The notes under the pieces: generated by a model | Seen by the model: only the letters and a program-made list of their open reading frames with translations | The model's database searches: none | Told to the model about the DNA's origin: nothing | NCBI GenBank assembly: GCA_043763625.1 | Contig: JAYULL010000020.1 | Span: forward strand, 1-64,000 | DNA length: 64,000 bases | Source of the DNA: Rubrolithibacter sp043763625 | Lineage (GTDB): Bacteria > Bacteroidota > Bacteroidia > Sphingobacteriales > Sphingobacteriaceae | Reading direction: 5' to 3' | Translations under genes and position numbers: made by a program | Part shown: positions 15,147-23,416 of the stretch, in pieces | Position numbering within the stretch: the first letter of the stretch is position 1 | Layout of the letters: the number at the start of each line of letters is the position of its first letter

Positions 15147-15800
15147 ATGAAAAAAACTATTATTTTAAGTTTATTCATATTAATCTCAAGCATAACGTTT
15201 GCTCAAAAATGGGAGCCTTACAAAGTTGATGATTCCATCGAAGTTCTATTGCCGAAAGGCCTTCAAAAAAAGGATACACTTAACCGGCAAATAATCACGG
15301 CAACCACGTCTTTCGGGATAGTGATGATTGTTATCAATCCCGACGATAAGAGAACAACACCGGATATTGAAAAAGGAAAACATTTGGACCGCTATTACAG
15401 TGACTATATTAAAAAGGTAAGTGCGGCAGCAAACGGGACAATATCCGATGAGAAAGATACGCTAATAGGTCAACTTAGGGTTAAAGACTTCACCCTTGCG
15501 CTCGATAGCGGAAACGGCAAGCAATATAGAAATTTCAGAATTTTGCACGAAAACGGAAACACCTATTCGTTCGAATTTTTATGGGAGGATGTCCACAAAG
15601 ACTACGCCCCGGCAGAACGCGACAAGTTTTTCAGTTCTATTAAACTTACAGGTAATACCGGTTTAAAAACCCAATTTACTGATCCTTCGCAAACTACCGG
15701 CAAAGCTCCCGCGGGTAACCGCAGCACCTATATAATGGCAGGTATTTTGGCATTAATTGTAGCAGTATTATTAATTATAATCCTTCGGCGAAAGCTTTAA
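15147..15800 (+). CDS. Exported protein with a C-terminal membrane anchor
   Basis: A 217-residue protein with a signal peptide (about 1-19, ending TFAQ), an extracytoplasmic body of about 160 residues, a Gly/Pro/Thr-rich linker, and a C-terminal hydrophobic helix followed by RRKL (about 193-217). It is therefore anchored in the inner membrane by its C-terminus with the body in the periplasm. No family is recognised; the layout recalls proteins that detect or shield envelope stress, but nothing in the sequence proves it. It is followed on the same strand by the permease gene after a 134-base gap. Confidence 0.7.
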   Translation: MKKTIILSLFILISSITFAQKWEPYKVDDSIEVLLPKGLQKKDTLNRQIITATTSFGIVMIVINPDDKRTTPDIEKGKHLDRYYSDYIKKVSAAANGTISDEKDTLIGQLRVKDFTLALDSGNGKQYRNFRILHENGNTYSFEFLWEDVHKDYAPAERDKFFSSIKLTGNTGLKTQFTDPSQTTGKAPAGNRSTYIMAGILALIVAVLLIIILRRKL

Positions 15801-15934
15801 AAGCCGTCTTTACCCTAAGATCACATGGAATTTATAATTTGTTCGGGCCGAAATTTACGTTCAATTTGGCAATTCAATAAACGCTAATAATCTTTAAGTT
15901 TGGCTAAATAACACTAAAGAAATACCTGCGCCAC

Positions 15935-17644
15935 ATGGGTTATAAAATTTTCAGGAAGAAGCCTTTGCGGGCGATACTGTCGGATATAGAAAGCGGCTAT
16001 TCCGAAGGAGAAAATCCACAAACAGGTTTACATAAAGTTTTAAAGGTTAGAGACTTAACCTTTATGGGAATTGCCGCCGTGGTTGGCGCCGGAATTTTTT
16101 CTACTATAGGCGAAGCTTCTTTCCACGGGGGCCCGGGAGTCGCTCTTTTATTTATTCTTACGGCAATCACCTGCGGGTTTTCTGCCCTCTGCTATGCTGA
16201 GTTTGCTTCTAGAATTCCGGTTTCGGGAAGTGCCTATACTTACGCTTATGCATCTTTTGGCGAACTGATTGCATGGATTATCGGATGGGATTTGCTTATG
16301 GAATATTCGATCGGCAATATCGCTGTAGCCATTTCTTGGAGCGAATATTTCACTAACCTTTTAGAAGGTTTTAATATCCACGTTCCGGCATATCTTACTA
16401 TGGACTACCTTTCTGCATTTCGGGCGCACGAAAAATTGCAGCAACTTACAACTGCGGGTCAACTAAACGAAATTACCGGTAAAATGAAGTTTGAAGCAGG
16501 GGCTTGGCAGCAAGCTCCTCATTTGGGCTCTTTAAAATTAGTAGCTGATATCCCGGCCTTACTCATCGTTATCTTCATTACTTATTTAGTTTATATAGGT
16601 ATCAAGGAAACGAAAAAAGCAACCAATGCATTGGTGATGTTGAAGATCGGAGTTGTTATCGCCGTTATTATTTTAGGCTGCTTTTACATCACTCCTGCAA
16701 ATTGGTCGCCTTTTTTACCTAACGGCTTTTCAGGCGTGATGAAGGGTGTTTCCGGAGTTTTCTTTGCATACATCGGGTTTGACGCTATTTCTACAACTGC
16801 CGAAGAATGCGAAAATCCTCGAAGAGACTTACCGAAAGGAATGATCTATTCCCTAATTATTTGCACCGTTTTATATATTCTGATTGCTTTGGTATTAACC
16901 GGCATGGTCAATTATAAAAACCTTCAAGTTGCCGACCCATTAGCTTATGTTTTTGAGCAGGTAGGTTTAAAGAAAATAAGTTATTTGATTTCGATAAGCG
17001 CTGTAATTGCGACTGCGAGTGTTTTATTAATTTTCCAGATGGGACAACCCAGAATATGGATGAGTATGAGCCGAGACGGACTGCTGCCGAAAGCCTTTTC
17101 ATATATTCATCCCAAATATAAAACGCCCACTTTCTCTACTGTTATCACCGGATTTGTAGTAGCTGTTCCGGCCTTATTTATGAACTTAACGGAAGTTACA
17201 GACTTGACCAGTATAGGAACCCTCTTTGCTTTTGTTCTGGTTTGCGGCGGAGTTCTTTTATTACCGAAAGAAGAAGCCGGCGAAACTCGAGGAAAATTTA
17301 AAATACCGTATATAAATTCCCAATTTATTATTCCTGTTTTGTTTTTCACAGGAATTTTTATTTTTTGGGAACCTTTAACAAAATTATTTATGTGGAAAGG
17401 AAGAGAAAATATTTTTCATCAAAGCTTTCCGTACTTTTTGTTTATCATACTTGCGGCAATAATAACCTTACTTTCATTCTTTAAAAAGCTTTCGCTTATT
17501 CCGGTGCTGGGGCTGTTAAGTTGCTTTTATTTAATGACAGAGTTAGGGTATACCAATTGGTTACGATTTCTGATTTGGCTTGCACTCGGTTTGATAGTTT
17601 ACGCTAGTTACAGCTACCGCAACAGCAGGCTTAATAAGACTTAA
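15935..17644 (+). CDS. APC superfamily amino acid permease
   Basis: A 569-residue polytopic membrane protein, about 12-14 helices. The first helix carries the APC substrate-binding motif GIAAVVGAGIFSTIG, and YAEFASRIPVSGSAYTYAY and GFDAISTTAEECENPRRDLP are typical of cationic amino acid transporters of the YfnA/CAT type. It probably imports or exchanges amino acids across the inner membrane. The extra hydrophobic C-terminus (three helices) is usual for CAT-like members. The substrate cannot be assigned from the sequence. TAAGTTTG at 15895-15902 could be its -7 element, with no good -33 partner. Confidence 0.93.
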   Translation: MGYKIFRKKPLRAILSDIESGYSEGENPQTGLHKVLKVRDLTFMGIAAVVGAGIFSTIGEASFHGGPGVALLFILTAITCGFSALCYAEFASRIPVSGSAYTYAYASFGELIAWIIGWDLLMEYSIGNIAVAISWSEYFTNLLEGFNIHVPAYLTMDYLSAFRAHEKLQQLTTAGQLNEITGKMKFEAGAWQQAPHLGSLKLVADIPALLIVIFITYLVYIGIKETKKATNALVMLKIGVVIAVIILGCFYITPANWSPFLPNGFSGVMKGVSGVFFAYIGFDAISTTAEECENPRRDLPKGMIYSLIICTVLYILIALVLTGMVNYKNLQVADPLAYVFEQVGLKKISYLISISAVIATASVLLIFQMGQPRIWMSMSRDGLLPKAFSYIHPKYKTPTFSTVITGFVVAVPALFMNLTEVTDLTSIGTLFAFVLVCGGVLLLPKEEAGETRGKFKIPYINSQFIIPVLFFTGIFIFWEPLTKLFMWKGRENIFHQSFPYFLFIILAAIITLLSFFKKLSLIPVLGLLSCFYLMTELGYTNWLRFLIWLALGLIVYASYSYRNSRLNKT

Positions 17645-17694
17645 ACTGCAGCTTTTCTTCGTAACACTATCTTTTAGCGGCCGTATCCACAATC

Positions 17695-17878
17695 ATGAAA
17701 AATTTATTTCTCGTGATTTTTCTGAGCTTCGGAATTGTACGACAGTTGAGTATACTTTACAGAACCTTGCCATTGCAGAGAAAGATGTTAACCTACTGTA
17801 ATAAAAGAAGCGAAAGCTGATTCTATTAAAGCGGGAGCTAAACTTAAAGCGGGAGCTAAACTTAAAGCGGCTCTTAAT
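17695..17878 (+). pseudogene. Possible frameshifted small secreted protein
   Basis: ATG at 17695 begins a signal-peptide-like MKNLFLVIFLSFGIV. Continuing in successive frames gives TTVEYTLQNLAIAEKDVN and then VIKEAKADSIKAGAKLKAGAKLKAAL, which includes a tandem 18-base repeat (AAGCGGGAGCTAAACTTA at about 17838-17873). Read together, these look like one exported protein broken by two frameshifts; each frame alone is short. The intact 41-codon frame from the ATG ends at 17818-17820. It converges on kup. Weak evidence only. Confidence 0.3.
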
Positions 17879-19819
17879 CTATTTCCCGATACGTTTAAGC
17901 ACTATATTTTCCGTTGTAGAAACGATAAGAGGTACTTGTTCAACAGTTACAAAACTCAGATCCAAACCGAAACCACGTTCTTCGGAAAGGCTGAATTTTT
18001 TCAGGATAAAGTAGTAATCCATAACAAATCTTTCTATAAAGGATAGCTTATTTGCTCGCGAAAGAACTTTCTCGAGAACCACAAATTTAAAATCGCCCAC
18101 CATTTTGTATTTGCTTAGAGAAGTGTATTTGCTGGTAATATCAACCTCACCTTTACGCACCAGCTCCTCAACTACCATTCTGAACAGCAAATTTATTCGC
18201 TGTTCCACTCTAAAACCAAGCTTAAAATCAATTCTTATAAGTTTGCCCGGGATCAGAAAATCAACCTTGTATTCGCGAGTATAAGGTTCGTCCATCACAT
18301 CAACATGCACCAGCCAGTAAACGTCGGCCCGTTTGGGCTGCTTTTGCAGGATAGAATAAATAATTTTCGACTCAACTTCCGAGCTGAAGTTTGCACTGGT
18401 TAAATAAACCAACTGCGATGAATATTTGGGGACACTTTCGTCTTCGCTTAGCTCTTTTATAATCGGATAGTAATCCTCAACTTCCACAAATTTAACAAAG
18501 CGATTTTTGATACGGCGGGCCGTGGCCCATGACCACATGATAGAAAACAGAAATCCTCCTGCCAACAAAGTAAACCACCCACCGTGCAGTATTTTAACAA
18601 TATTACCCGCCAGAAATGTCCCTTCTATTAATAAGTAAACCAATAGGAAAATAATGATTGAGTAGGTAGGGTATTTGCGCCTCGACAGGAAAACAGCGAC
18701 CAATATGGTAGTCATTAACATGGTTACTGTAATAGATAAACCATAGGCATGCTCCATATTGGTCGCCTTTTTGAAAATAAGAATAACGACCAAGCAGCCA
18801 ATCCATAAGATCCAATTCATGGAAGGAACGTAAAGCTGTCCTTTTTGGTTAGTAGGATAGTTAATCTTAACCTTAGGCCATAAATTGAGCCGTACTGCTT
18901 CAGAAATTAAAGTGAAAGAACCTGAGATTAAAGCCTGGCTAGCGATAATTGCTGCAAATGTTGCTATGGCAATCCCGTAAATCAAAAACCAATCAGGCAT
19001 TAAGCTATAAAAAGGTTTATGTACACCCAATCCCGAGCCTATATGTTGCGACAACCAAACGCCTTGGCCAAAGTAATTTAACAGTAAGCAGGTTTTCACG
19101 TACACCCAGCTTATTCTAATATTAGATCTTCCGCAGTGACCCAAATCCGAATAAAGTGCCTCGGCCCCGGTAGTACATAAAAATACACCACCCAAAATGG
19201 CAAACGCTTCAGGGTTCTGACTTAAAATTTGATAGGCGTAGTATGGATTAATCGCTTTAAAAATTTCCGGAGATTTTGCAACATAAGCTATTCCAAGAAC
19301 TGCAAGCATAGTAAACCATACCCACATTATTGGCCCGAATGCTTTACCCACCAGTGAGGTTCCGAACTGTTGAATGATAAAAAGAAAAGTAAGAATTGCG
19401 ATAACTATGGGTATTGTGGGAATATTAGGATAAACCAATTCAAGTCCCTCAATAGCCGAGGAGACTGTAAAAGGCGGAGTAATAATGCCATCAGCTATTA
19501 AAGCTGCCCCTCCTACCATTGCGGGTATGATTAGCCATTTTGCCCTACGCTTAATGAGAGAATACAGGGAAAAAATACCACCCTCACCCTTATTGTCGGC
19601 TTGCAACGTTATTATAACGTACTTGATAGTTGTTTGCAGAGTTAATGTCCAAAAAATACACGACAGCCCACCTAAAATAAGTTCGGTTGTAATTATTCTT
19701 TTCCCAATGATTGCTTGAAAAACATAGAGGGGAGAAGTACCTATATCGCCGTAAATAATTCCTAAACTGATTAATAATCCTGCTGCAGAGAGTTTGTGCA
19801 GGTCTTTATGATTTGCCAA
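17879..19819 (-). CDS. kup: Kup family potassium transporter
   Basis: A 646-residue inner-membrane K+ uptake protein, typical in length for Kup/HAK. Twelve helices occupy roughly the first 450 residues, beginning with LGIIYGDIGTSPLYVFQAI, the signature of the family, and later LGVHKPFYSLMP and ASQALISGSFTLISEA. A cytoplasmic C-terminal domain follows (about 460-646). K+ enters together with protons. It has its own promoter at 19842-19872 and is not clearly in an operon. Confidence 0.96.
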   Translation of the reverse strand: MANHKDLHKLSAAGLLISLGIIYGDIGTSPLYVFQAIIGKRIITTELILGGLSCIFWTLTLQTTIKYVIITLQADNKGEGGIFSLYSLIKRRAKWLIIPAMVGGAALIADGIITPPFTVSSAIEGLELVYPNIPTIPIVIAILTFLFIIQQFGTSLVGKAFGPIMWVWFTMLAVLGIAYVAKSPEIFKAINPYYAYQILSQNPEAFAILGGVFLCTTGAEALYSDLGHCGRSNIRISWVYVKTCLLLNYFGQGVWLSQHIGSGLGVHKPFYSLMPDWFLIYGIAIATFAAIIASQALISGSFTLISEAVRLNLWPKVKINYPTNQKGQLYVPSMNWILWIGCLVVILIFKKATNMEHAYGLSITVTMLMTTILVAVFLSRRKYPTYSIIIFLLVYLLIEGTFLAGNIVKILHGGWFTLLAGGFLFSIMWSWATARRIKNRFVKFVEVEDYYPIIKELSEDESVPKYSSQLVYLTSANFSSEVESKIIYSILQKQPKRADVYWLVHVDVMDEPYTREYKVDFLIPGKLIRIDFKLGFRVEQRINLLFRMVVEELVRKGEVDITSKYTSLSKYKMVGDFKFVVLEKVLSRANKLSFIERFVMDYYFILKKFSLSEERGFGLDLSFVTVEQVPLIVSTTENIVLKRIGK

Positions 19820-19841
19820 TTCTAATGGATTTTGTAGGGCA

Positions 19842-19872
19842 CAAAAGTACAGTGTGCCGGCAAATAAACAAA
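19842..19872 (-). promoter_or_regulatory. Promoter of kup
   Basis: On the minus strand TTTG (19869-19872), 19 bases, TACTTTTG (19842-19849) matches the Bacteroidota housekeeping promoter. The -7 element ends 22 bases before the kup ATG. Confidence 0.65.
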
Positions 19873-20007
19873 ACCCAAAACAAAGTGTTTTAAAGTACCC
19901 TGCCTGAGAAAAAGGGAGTGTTAAATTATGTTAAAAACAAAAACTAAGTTTTCACTAACAAAAAAATTTAAGTTATTATTCATAATTTTGAAGAGAAATG
20001 TAACCGG

Positions 20008-20535
20008 ATGAGGAAACTTTACTTTGCGTTTGTATTTGTTTTATTTACGTTGGCCCAAATTGTGGTGCCCGGCGTTAATATTTCATTCGCCCAGCAAAAG
20101 TTGCAAGTGCCGGATACTTCCAAAGCAAAAAGCCCCGTTAAAATTATCGATACTCGTCCCGAAAAACCTGCTGCAAGCGAGGTTGGCGTAAACATTACTC
20201 CCTTTAAACCCGGAACTAAAACATCAACAACCCCCGCAGCACCCGCTAAAGTTTCAGTCTTTGAAGACGATAAAGCGATAAGCAATGTCAAGGTTTTCCC
20301 GAATCCGGTAGCAGACGAATTGAATCTCGCCTATCGAGTAAATAAAGACTCAAACGTTACCATTAAAATTATGGATGTTTTGGGCAACGAAATTACCACA
20401 TTGCTTTCCCAAAAAGTTCAAGTGGGCGAACGTGTTGAAACGTTTAATATCACCTCTCATTTATCTAGCGGATTTTACTTCGTACGCCTAATTGCCGGGA
20501 GCGACAGTATTGTAAAGCGAATTTCAGTATTGTAA
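20008..20535 (+). CDS. Small protein with a T9SS type A sorting domain
   Basis: A 175-residue exported protein: signal peptide (about 1-29, ending FAQQ), a Pro/Ala/Lys-rich linker of about 60 residues with no fold, then a type A T9SS C-terminal domain of about 80 residues (NVKVFPNPVADELNL, IKIMDVLGNEI, SGFYFVRLIAGSDSIVKRISVL). The domain directs cargo across the outer membrane by T9SS, which normally cleaves it off. What is unusual is that almost nothing is left as cargo. It is monocistronic. A TAATTTTG (19983-19990) may be a -7 element. Confidence 0.85.
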   Translation: MRKLYFAFVFVLFTLAQIVVPGVNISFAQQKLQVPDTSKAKSPVKIIDTRPEKPAASEVGVNITPFKPGTKTSTTPAAPAKVSVFEDDKAISNVKVFPNPVADELNLAYRVNKDSNVTIKIMDVLGNEITTLLSQKVQVGERVETFNITSHLSSGFYFVRLIAGSDSIVKRISVL

Positions 20536-20575
20536 AAAACCTTTCTCTTTTAATCGGTGTTTTTATCTTCGCATA

Positions 20576-21187
20576 ATGAAGATACTAGCAGTAGGAAGAA
20601 ATTACTTAGAACATGTTAAAGAATTGAATAGTCCGTTGCCGACGGCTCCGGTGATATTCATGAAGCCTGACACTGCAATTTTAAGAGATAATAAACCGTT
20701 TTATCACCCTGATTTTTCAAACGATATTCATCACGAAATAGAAGTAGTATTGAAGGTATGCAAAGAAGGAAAACATATTCCCGAGAAATTTGCAGAAAAC
20801 TATTTTGATGAAATAGGTTTGGGAATTGATTTTACCGCCCGCGATATTCAACAGAAACATAAAGAAAAAGGCTTGCCTTGGGAACTTGCAAAAGCTTTTG
20901 ACAATTCTGCTCCCGTAAGTCGCTTTATCCTAAAAAACGAATTTAAAAACGTGAATGAGCTCCTTTTTCGCTTAGATATTAATGGAACAACCGTACAGAA
21001 AGGGAATACAGCAGAGCAGATTTTTCCCGCTAATAAACTGATAAGCTTTATATCGCAATATATTACTTTAAAAAAAGGGGACCTGATTTTCACAGGAACG
21101 CCGAAAGGTGTCGGAAAAATTGCTATTGGAGATCGATTGCAAGGATATTTGGAAGAAAACTTATTATTAGATTTTTACATAAGATAG
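20576..21187 (+). CDS. Fumarylacetoacetate hydrolase family protein
   Basis: A 203-residue FAH-fold protein. The metal-binding acidic residues appear in HHEIEVVLKV and GIDFTARD, the family signature, and LIFTGTPKGVGKI is the conserved C-terminal loop. Members act as acylpyruvate hydrolases or oxaloacetate tautomerase/decarboxylases; the small single-domain form here fits the YcgM/FAHD1 type, with Mg2+ or Mn2+ in the active site. It is followed after five bases by the M23 peptidase gene, and then Bcp, so the three form a likely operon, although the enzymes are functionally unrelated. Confidence 0.92.
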   Translation: MKILAVGRNYLEHVKELNSPLPTAPVIFMKPDTAILRDNKPFYHPDFSNDIHHEIEVVLKVCKEGKHIPEKFAENYFDEIGLGIDFTARDIQQKHKEKGLPWELAKAFDNSAPVSRFILKNEFKNVNELLFRLDINGTTVQKGNTAEQIFPANKLISFISQYITLKKGDLIFTGTPKGVGKIAIGDRLQGYLEENLLLDFYIR

Positions 21188-21192
21188 TTTGA

Positions 21193-22905
21193 ATGCGTAG
21201 AATAATCGGATTATTTTTACTTTTCTTTCAGGCTTCAACAACGGATGCGCAAGACACAATTGTTTCTAAAACTTATCCTAAAAACGATTTCCGAAATCCC
21301 TTAGACCTTACTCCTTCGCTTGCCGGTTCTTTTGGTGAAATCAGAGCAAATCATTTTCACTCGGGATTGGATTTACGAACTAATCAACGAGAAGGTTATC
21401 CTGTTTATGCCGCCGGAAACGGTTACGTGGCTCGTATCAGGGTGCAAACAGGGGGTTTCGGCAATGCTGTTTACGTTGCACATCCAAACGGATATACAAC
21501 AGTTTATGCCCATCTAAGCCGCTTTAGTGAATCTATTGCAAGGGCCTTAAAGGCATACCGGTATAACAAGCAGACCTCCGACGCGGATTTTCCTTTAATG
21601 ACAATCGAAATACCGGTTAAAAAAGGAGAAATTATTGCATGGTCAGGAAACACAGGAAGTTCGGGCGGGCCGCATTTGCATTTCGAAATCAGAGATACTC
21701 AAACTGAAGAAACGATAAATCCTCAACTTTTTGGTATCACTGTCCGCGACATTACTAAACCGACTATCAAGGGTCTATACGTTTACAGACTTGGCGAGGA
21801 GGCCTTCAGCGAAAAGACACAAAAAAAGTCGTATGCTTTGATAGGAGCAGCCGGAAAATATCAAGTCAGAAACAATGAAGTTATAAAGTTATACGGAGAA
21901 AGCGGATTCGGCATCAGCACGTTTGATCAACAAGTTTCGGGAGGTAATAAAAATGGGGTATATTCAATTGAGTTGAAAATGGATGAGAAAGTTATTTATC
22001 GCTCAGTTTTAGAAGGCTTTTATTTCGAAGACAGCAGAGCCGTAAATGCTCATATTGATTATACGGCTCTCCTTACTTCCGGCCTTACTATTCAAAAAAG
22101 CTTTGTTGAACCCGGCGACCCTTTAACTATTTATAAAGAACTCAATAATCGGGGTGTTATTAACCTCAGCGATGAAGATCTTCATACGTTTACTTACAGA
22201 GTAAAGGATGTTGCCGGAAACACGAGTGAACTGGTTTTTAGAGCACAGGCGTCTGGAAGCACTCAAACATCTCCCTCGCTTGAAAAGCTTCAAAAGTTTT
22301 CCTTTGATAAGGAAAATAATTTTAAGACCGAAGATCTTAAGCTTCAAATCCTCCCGGGAGTACTTTACAGCGACATTGATTTTAAATATACAAAAGGCCC
22401 GAGACCGGCACGAGCTTATTCTAACATTCACACAATTCACACACCCTTAATTCCGGTTCATAAACCTTATATATTAGCAATAAAACCGGCTGCCGATTTC
22501 CCCCAAGGCTTTCGAGATAAAGTGGTAATTGCAGATACTCGCGGCCGACAATACGGAGGAGTATTTGAAGAAGGATTTATAAAAGCCAACATTAAAACTT
22601 TCGGAAGTTTTTATGTTACCGTGGATACGCTTTCACCTCGAATTATACCCGTTAATGCACTTGAAGGATCCAGGTTTACAGCCGGAAAAAAAATTACATT
22701 CAAAATTTCAGACAACCTTTCGGGGATTAAAGACTTTATCGGAACAATAGACGGTCGGTGGGTTTTGATGGAATTCGATTCAAAAACCCGAACACTTTGG
22801 CATACATTAGACGAAGGAACACCAACCGGAAATCATGACTTTCGGTTGGTGTTATCAGATATGAAATTAAACACAATCACCTATACCTTTAACTTTAACT
22901 TGTAA
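21193..22905 (+). CDS. M23 family metallopeptidase
   Basis: A 570-residue exported peptidase. The LytM/M23 domain lies in the N-terminal third: HSGLDLRTN (His and Asp ligands) near residues 56-64 and HLHFEIRDT near 161-169. The signal peptide covers about 1-19. The rest (about 180-570) is beta-rich and of unknown structure, a layout common in Bacteroidota M23 proteins. It probably cuts peptide cross-bridges of peptidoglycan or acts on cell-wall fragments in the periplasm. The zinc site looks intact. It is in a likely operon with the FAH and bcp genes (spacings of 5 and 4 bases). Confidence 0.93.
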   Translation: MRRIIGLFLLFFQASTTDAQDTIVSKTYPKNDFRNPLDLTPSLAGSFGEIRANHFHSGLDLRTNQREGYPVYAAGNGYVARIRVQTGGFGNAVYVAHPNGYTTVYAHLSRFSESIARALKAYRYNKQTSDADFPLMTIEIPVKKGEIIAWSGNTGSSGGPHLHFEIRDTQTEETINPQLFGITVRDITKPTIKGLYVYRLGEEAFSEKTQKKSYALIGAAGKYQVRNNEVIKLYGESGFGISTFDQQVSGGNKNGVYSIELKMDEKVIYRSVLEGFYFEDSRAVNAHIDYTALLTSGLTIQKSFVEPGDPLTIYKELNNRGVINLSDEDLHTFTYRVKDVAGNTSELVFRAQASGSTQTSPSLEKLQKFSFDKENNFKTEDLKLQILPGVLYSDIDFKYTKGPRPARAYSNIHTIHTPLIPVHKPYILAIKPAADFPQGFRDKVVIADTRGRQYGGVFEEGFIKANIKTFGSFYVTVDTLSPRIIPVNALEGSRFTAGKKITFKISDNLSGIKDFIGTIDGRWVLMEFDSKTRTLWHTLDEGTPTGNHDFRLVLSDMKLNTITYTFNFNL

Positions 22906-22909
22906 TATT

Positions 22910-23368
22910 ATGGCAGAATTAAAAGAAGGAGATTCAGCTCCCGATTTCACAGCAAACGACCAAAGCGGAAATGCGGTATCACTTAAAGATTTCCGCGGAC
23001 AAAAAGTTGTATTGTACTTTTACCCGAAAGACGATACGCCGGGCTGCACGGCAGAAGCCTGCAACTTCAGAGATAACTACGCTTCTTTAGAAACGAAGGG
23101 AATTAAAGTAATCGGGGTAAGTACCGACGACGAAAAGTCGCATCAAAAGTTTATAAACAAGTATCAAATACCTTTTACGCTCATTGCCGATAGCGACCAT
23201 AAAATTGTAGAAGCTTACGGCGTTTGGGTAGAAAAAAACATGTACGGCAAAAAGTATATGGGAACGGCTCGAAAAACTTTTCTGATTGATGAACAAGGAA
23301 AAATCAGCACAATAATTGCGAAAGTGGATACGCAAAATTCTACGGCTCAAGTATTAGAGCTGTTGTAA
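22910..23368 (+). CDS. bcp: Thioredoxin-dependent thiol peroxidase (Bcp/PrxQ)
   Basis: A 152-residue peroxiredoxin of the PrxQ/Bcp type. It has the peroxidatic Cys46 in DDTPGCTAEACNF and Cys51 five residues on, the usual resolving cysteine of this subfamily. It reduces H2O2 and organic peroxides with electrons from thioredoxin, in the cytoplasm. The gene follows the M23 peptidase after four bases and is followed by a terminator, so it closes that operon. Confidence 0.97.
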   Translation: MAELKEGDSAPDFTANDQSGNAVSLKDFRGQKVVLYFYPKDDTPGCTAEACNFRDNYASLETKGIKVIGVSTDDEKSHQKFINKYQIPFTLIADSDHKIVEAYGVWVEKNMYGKKYMGTARKTFLIDEQGKISTIIAKVDTQNSTAQVLELL

Positions 23369-23386
23369 TAAGAAATAAAAATCAAG

Positions 23387-23416
23387 AAAAGAGGAGCTAA
23401 TTTGCGTCCTCTTTTT
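23387..23416 (+). terminator. Terminator after bcp
   Basis: AAAAGAGGA (23387-23395) pairs with TCCTCTTTT (23407-23415), followed by more T. The loop contains the stop codon of the convergent OmpA-family gene, so that gene's last codons lie inside the hairpin. Confidence 0.7.
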
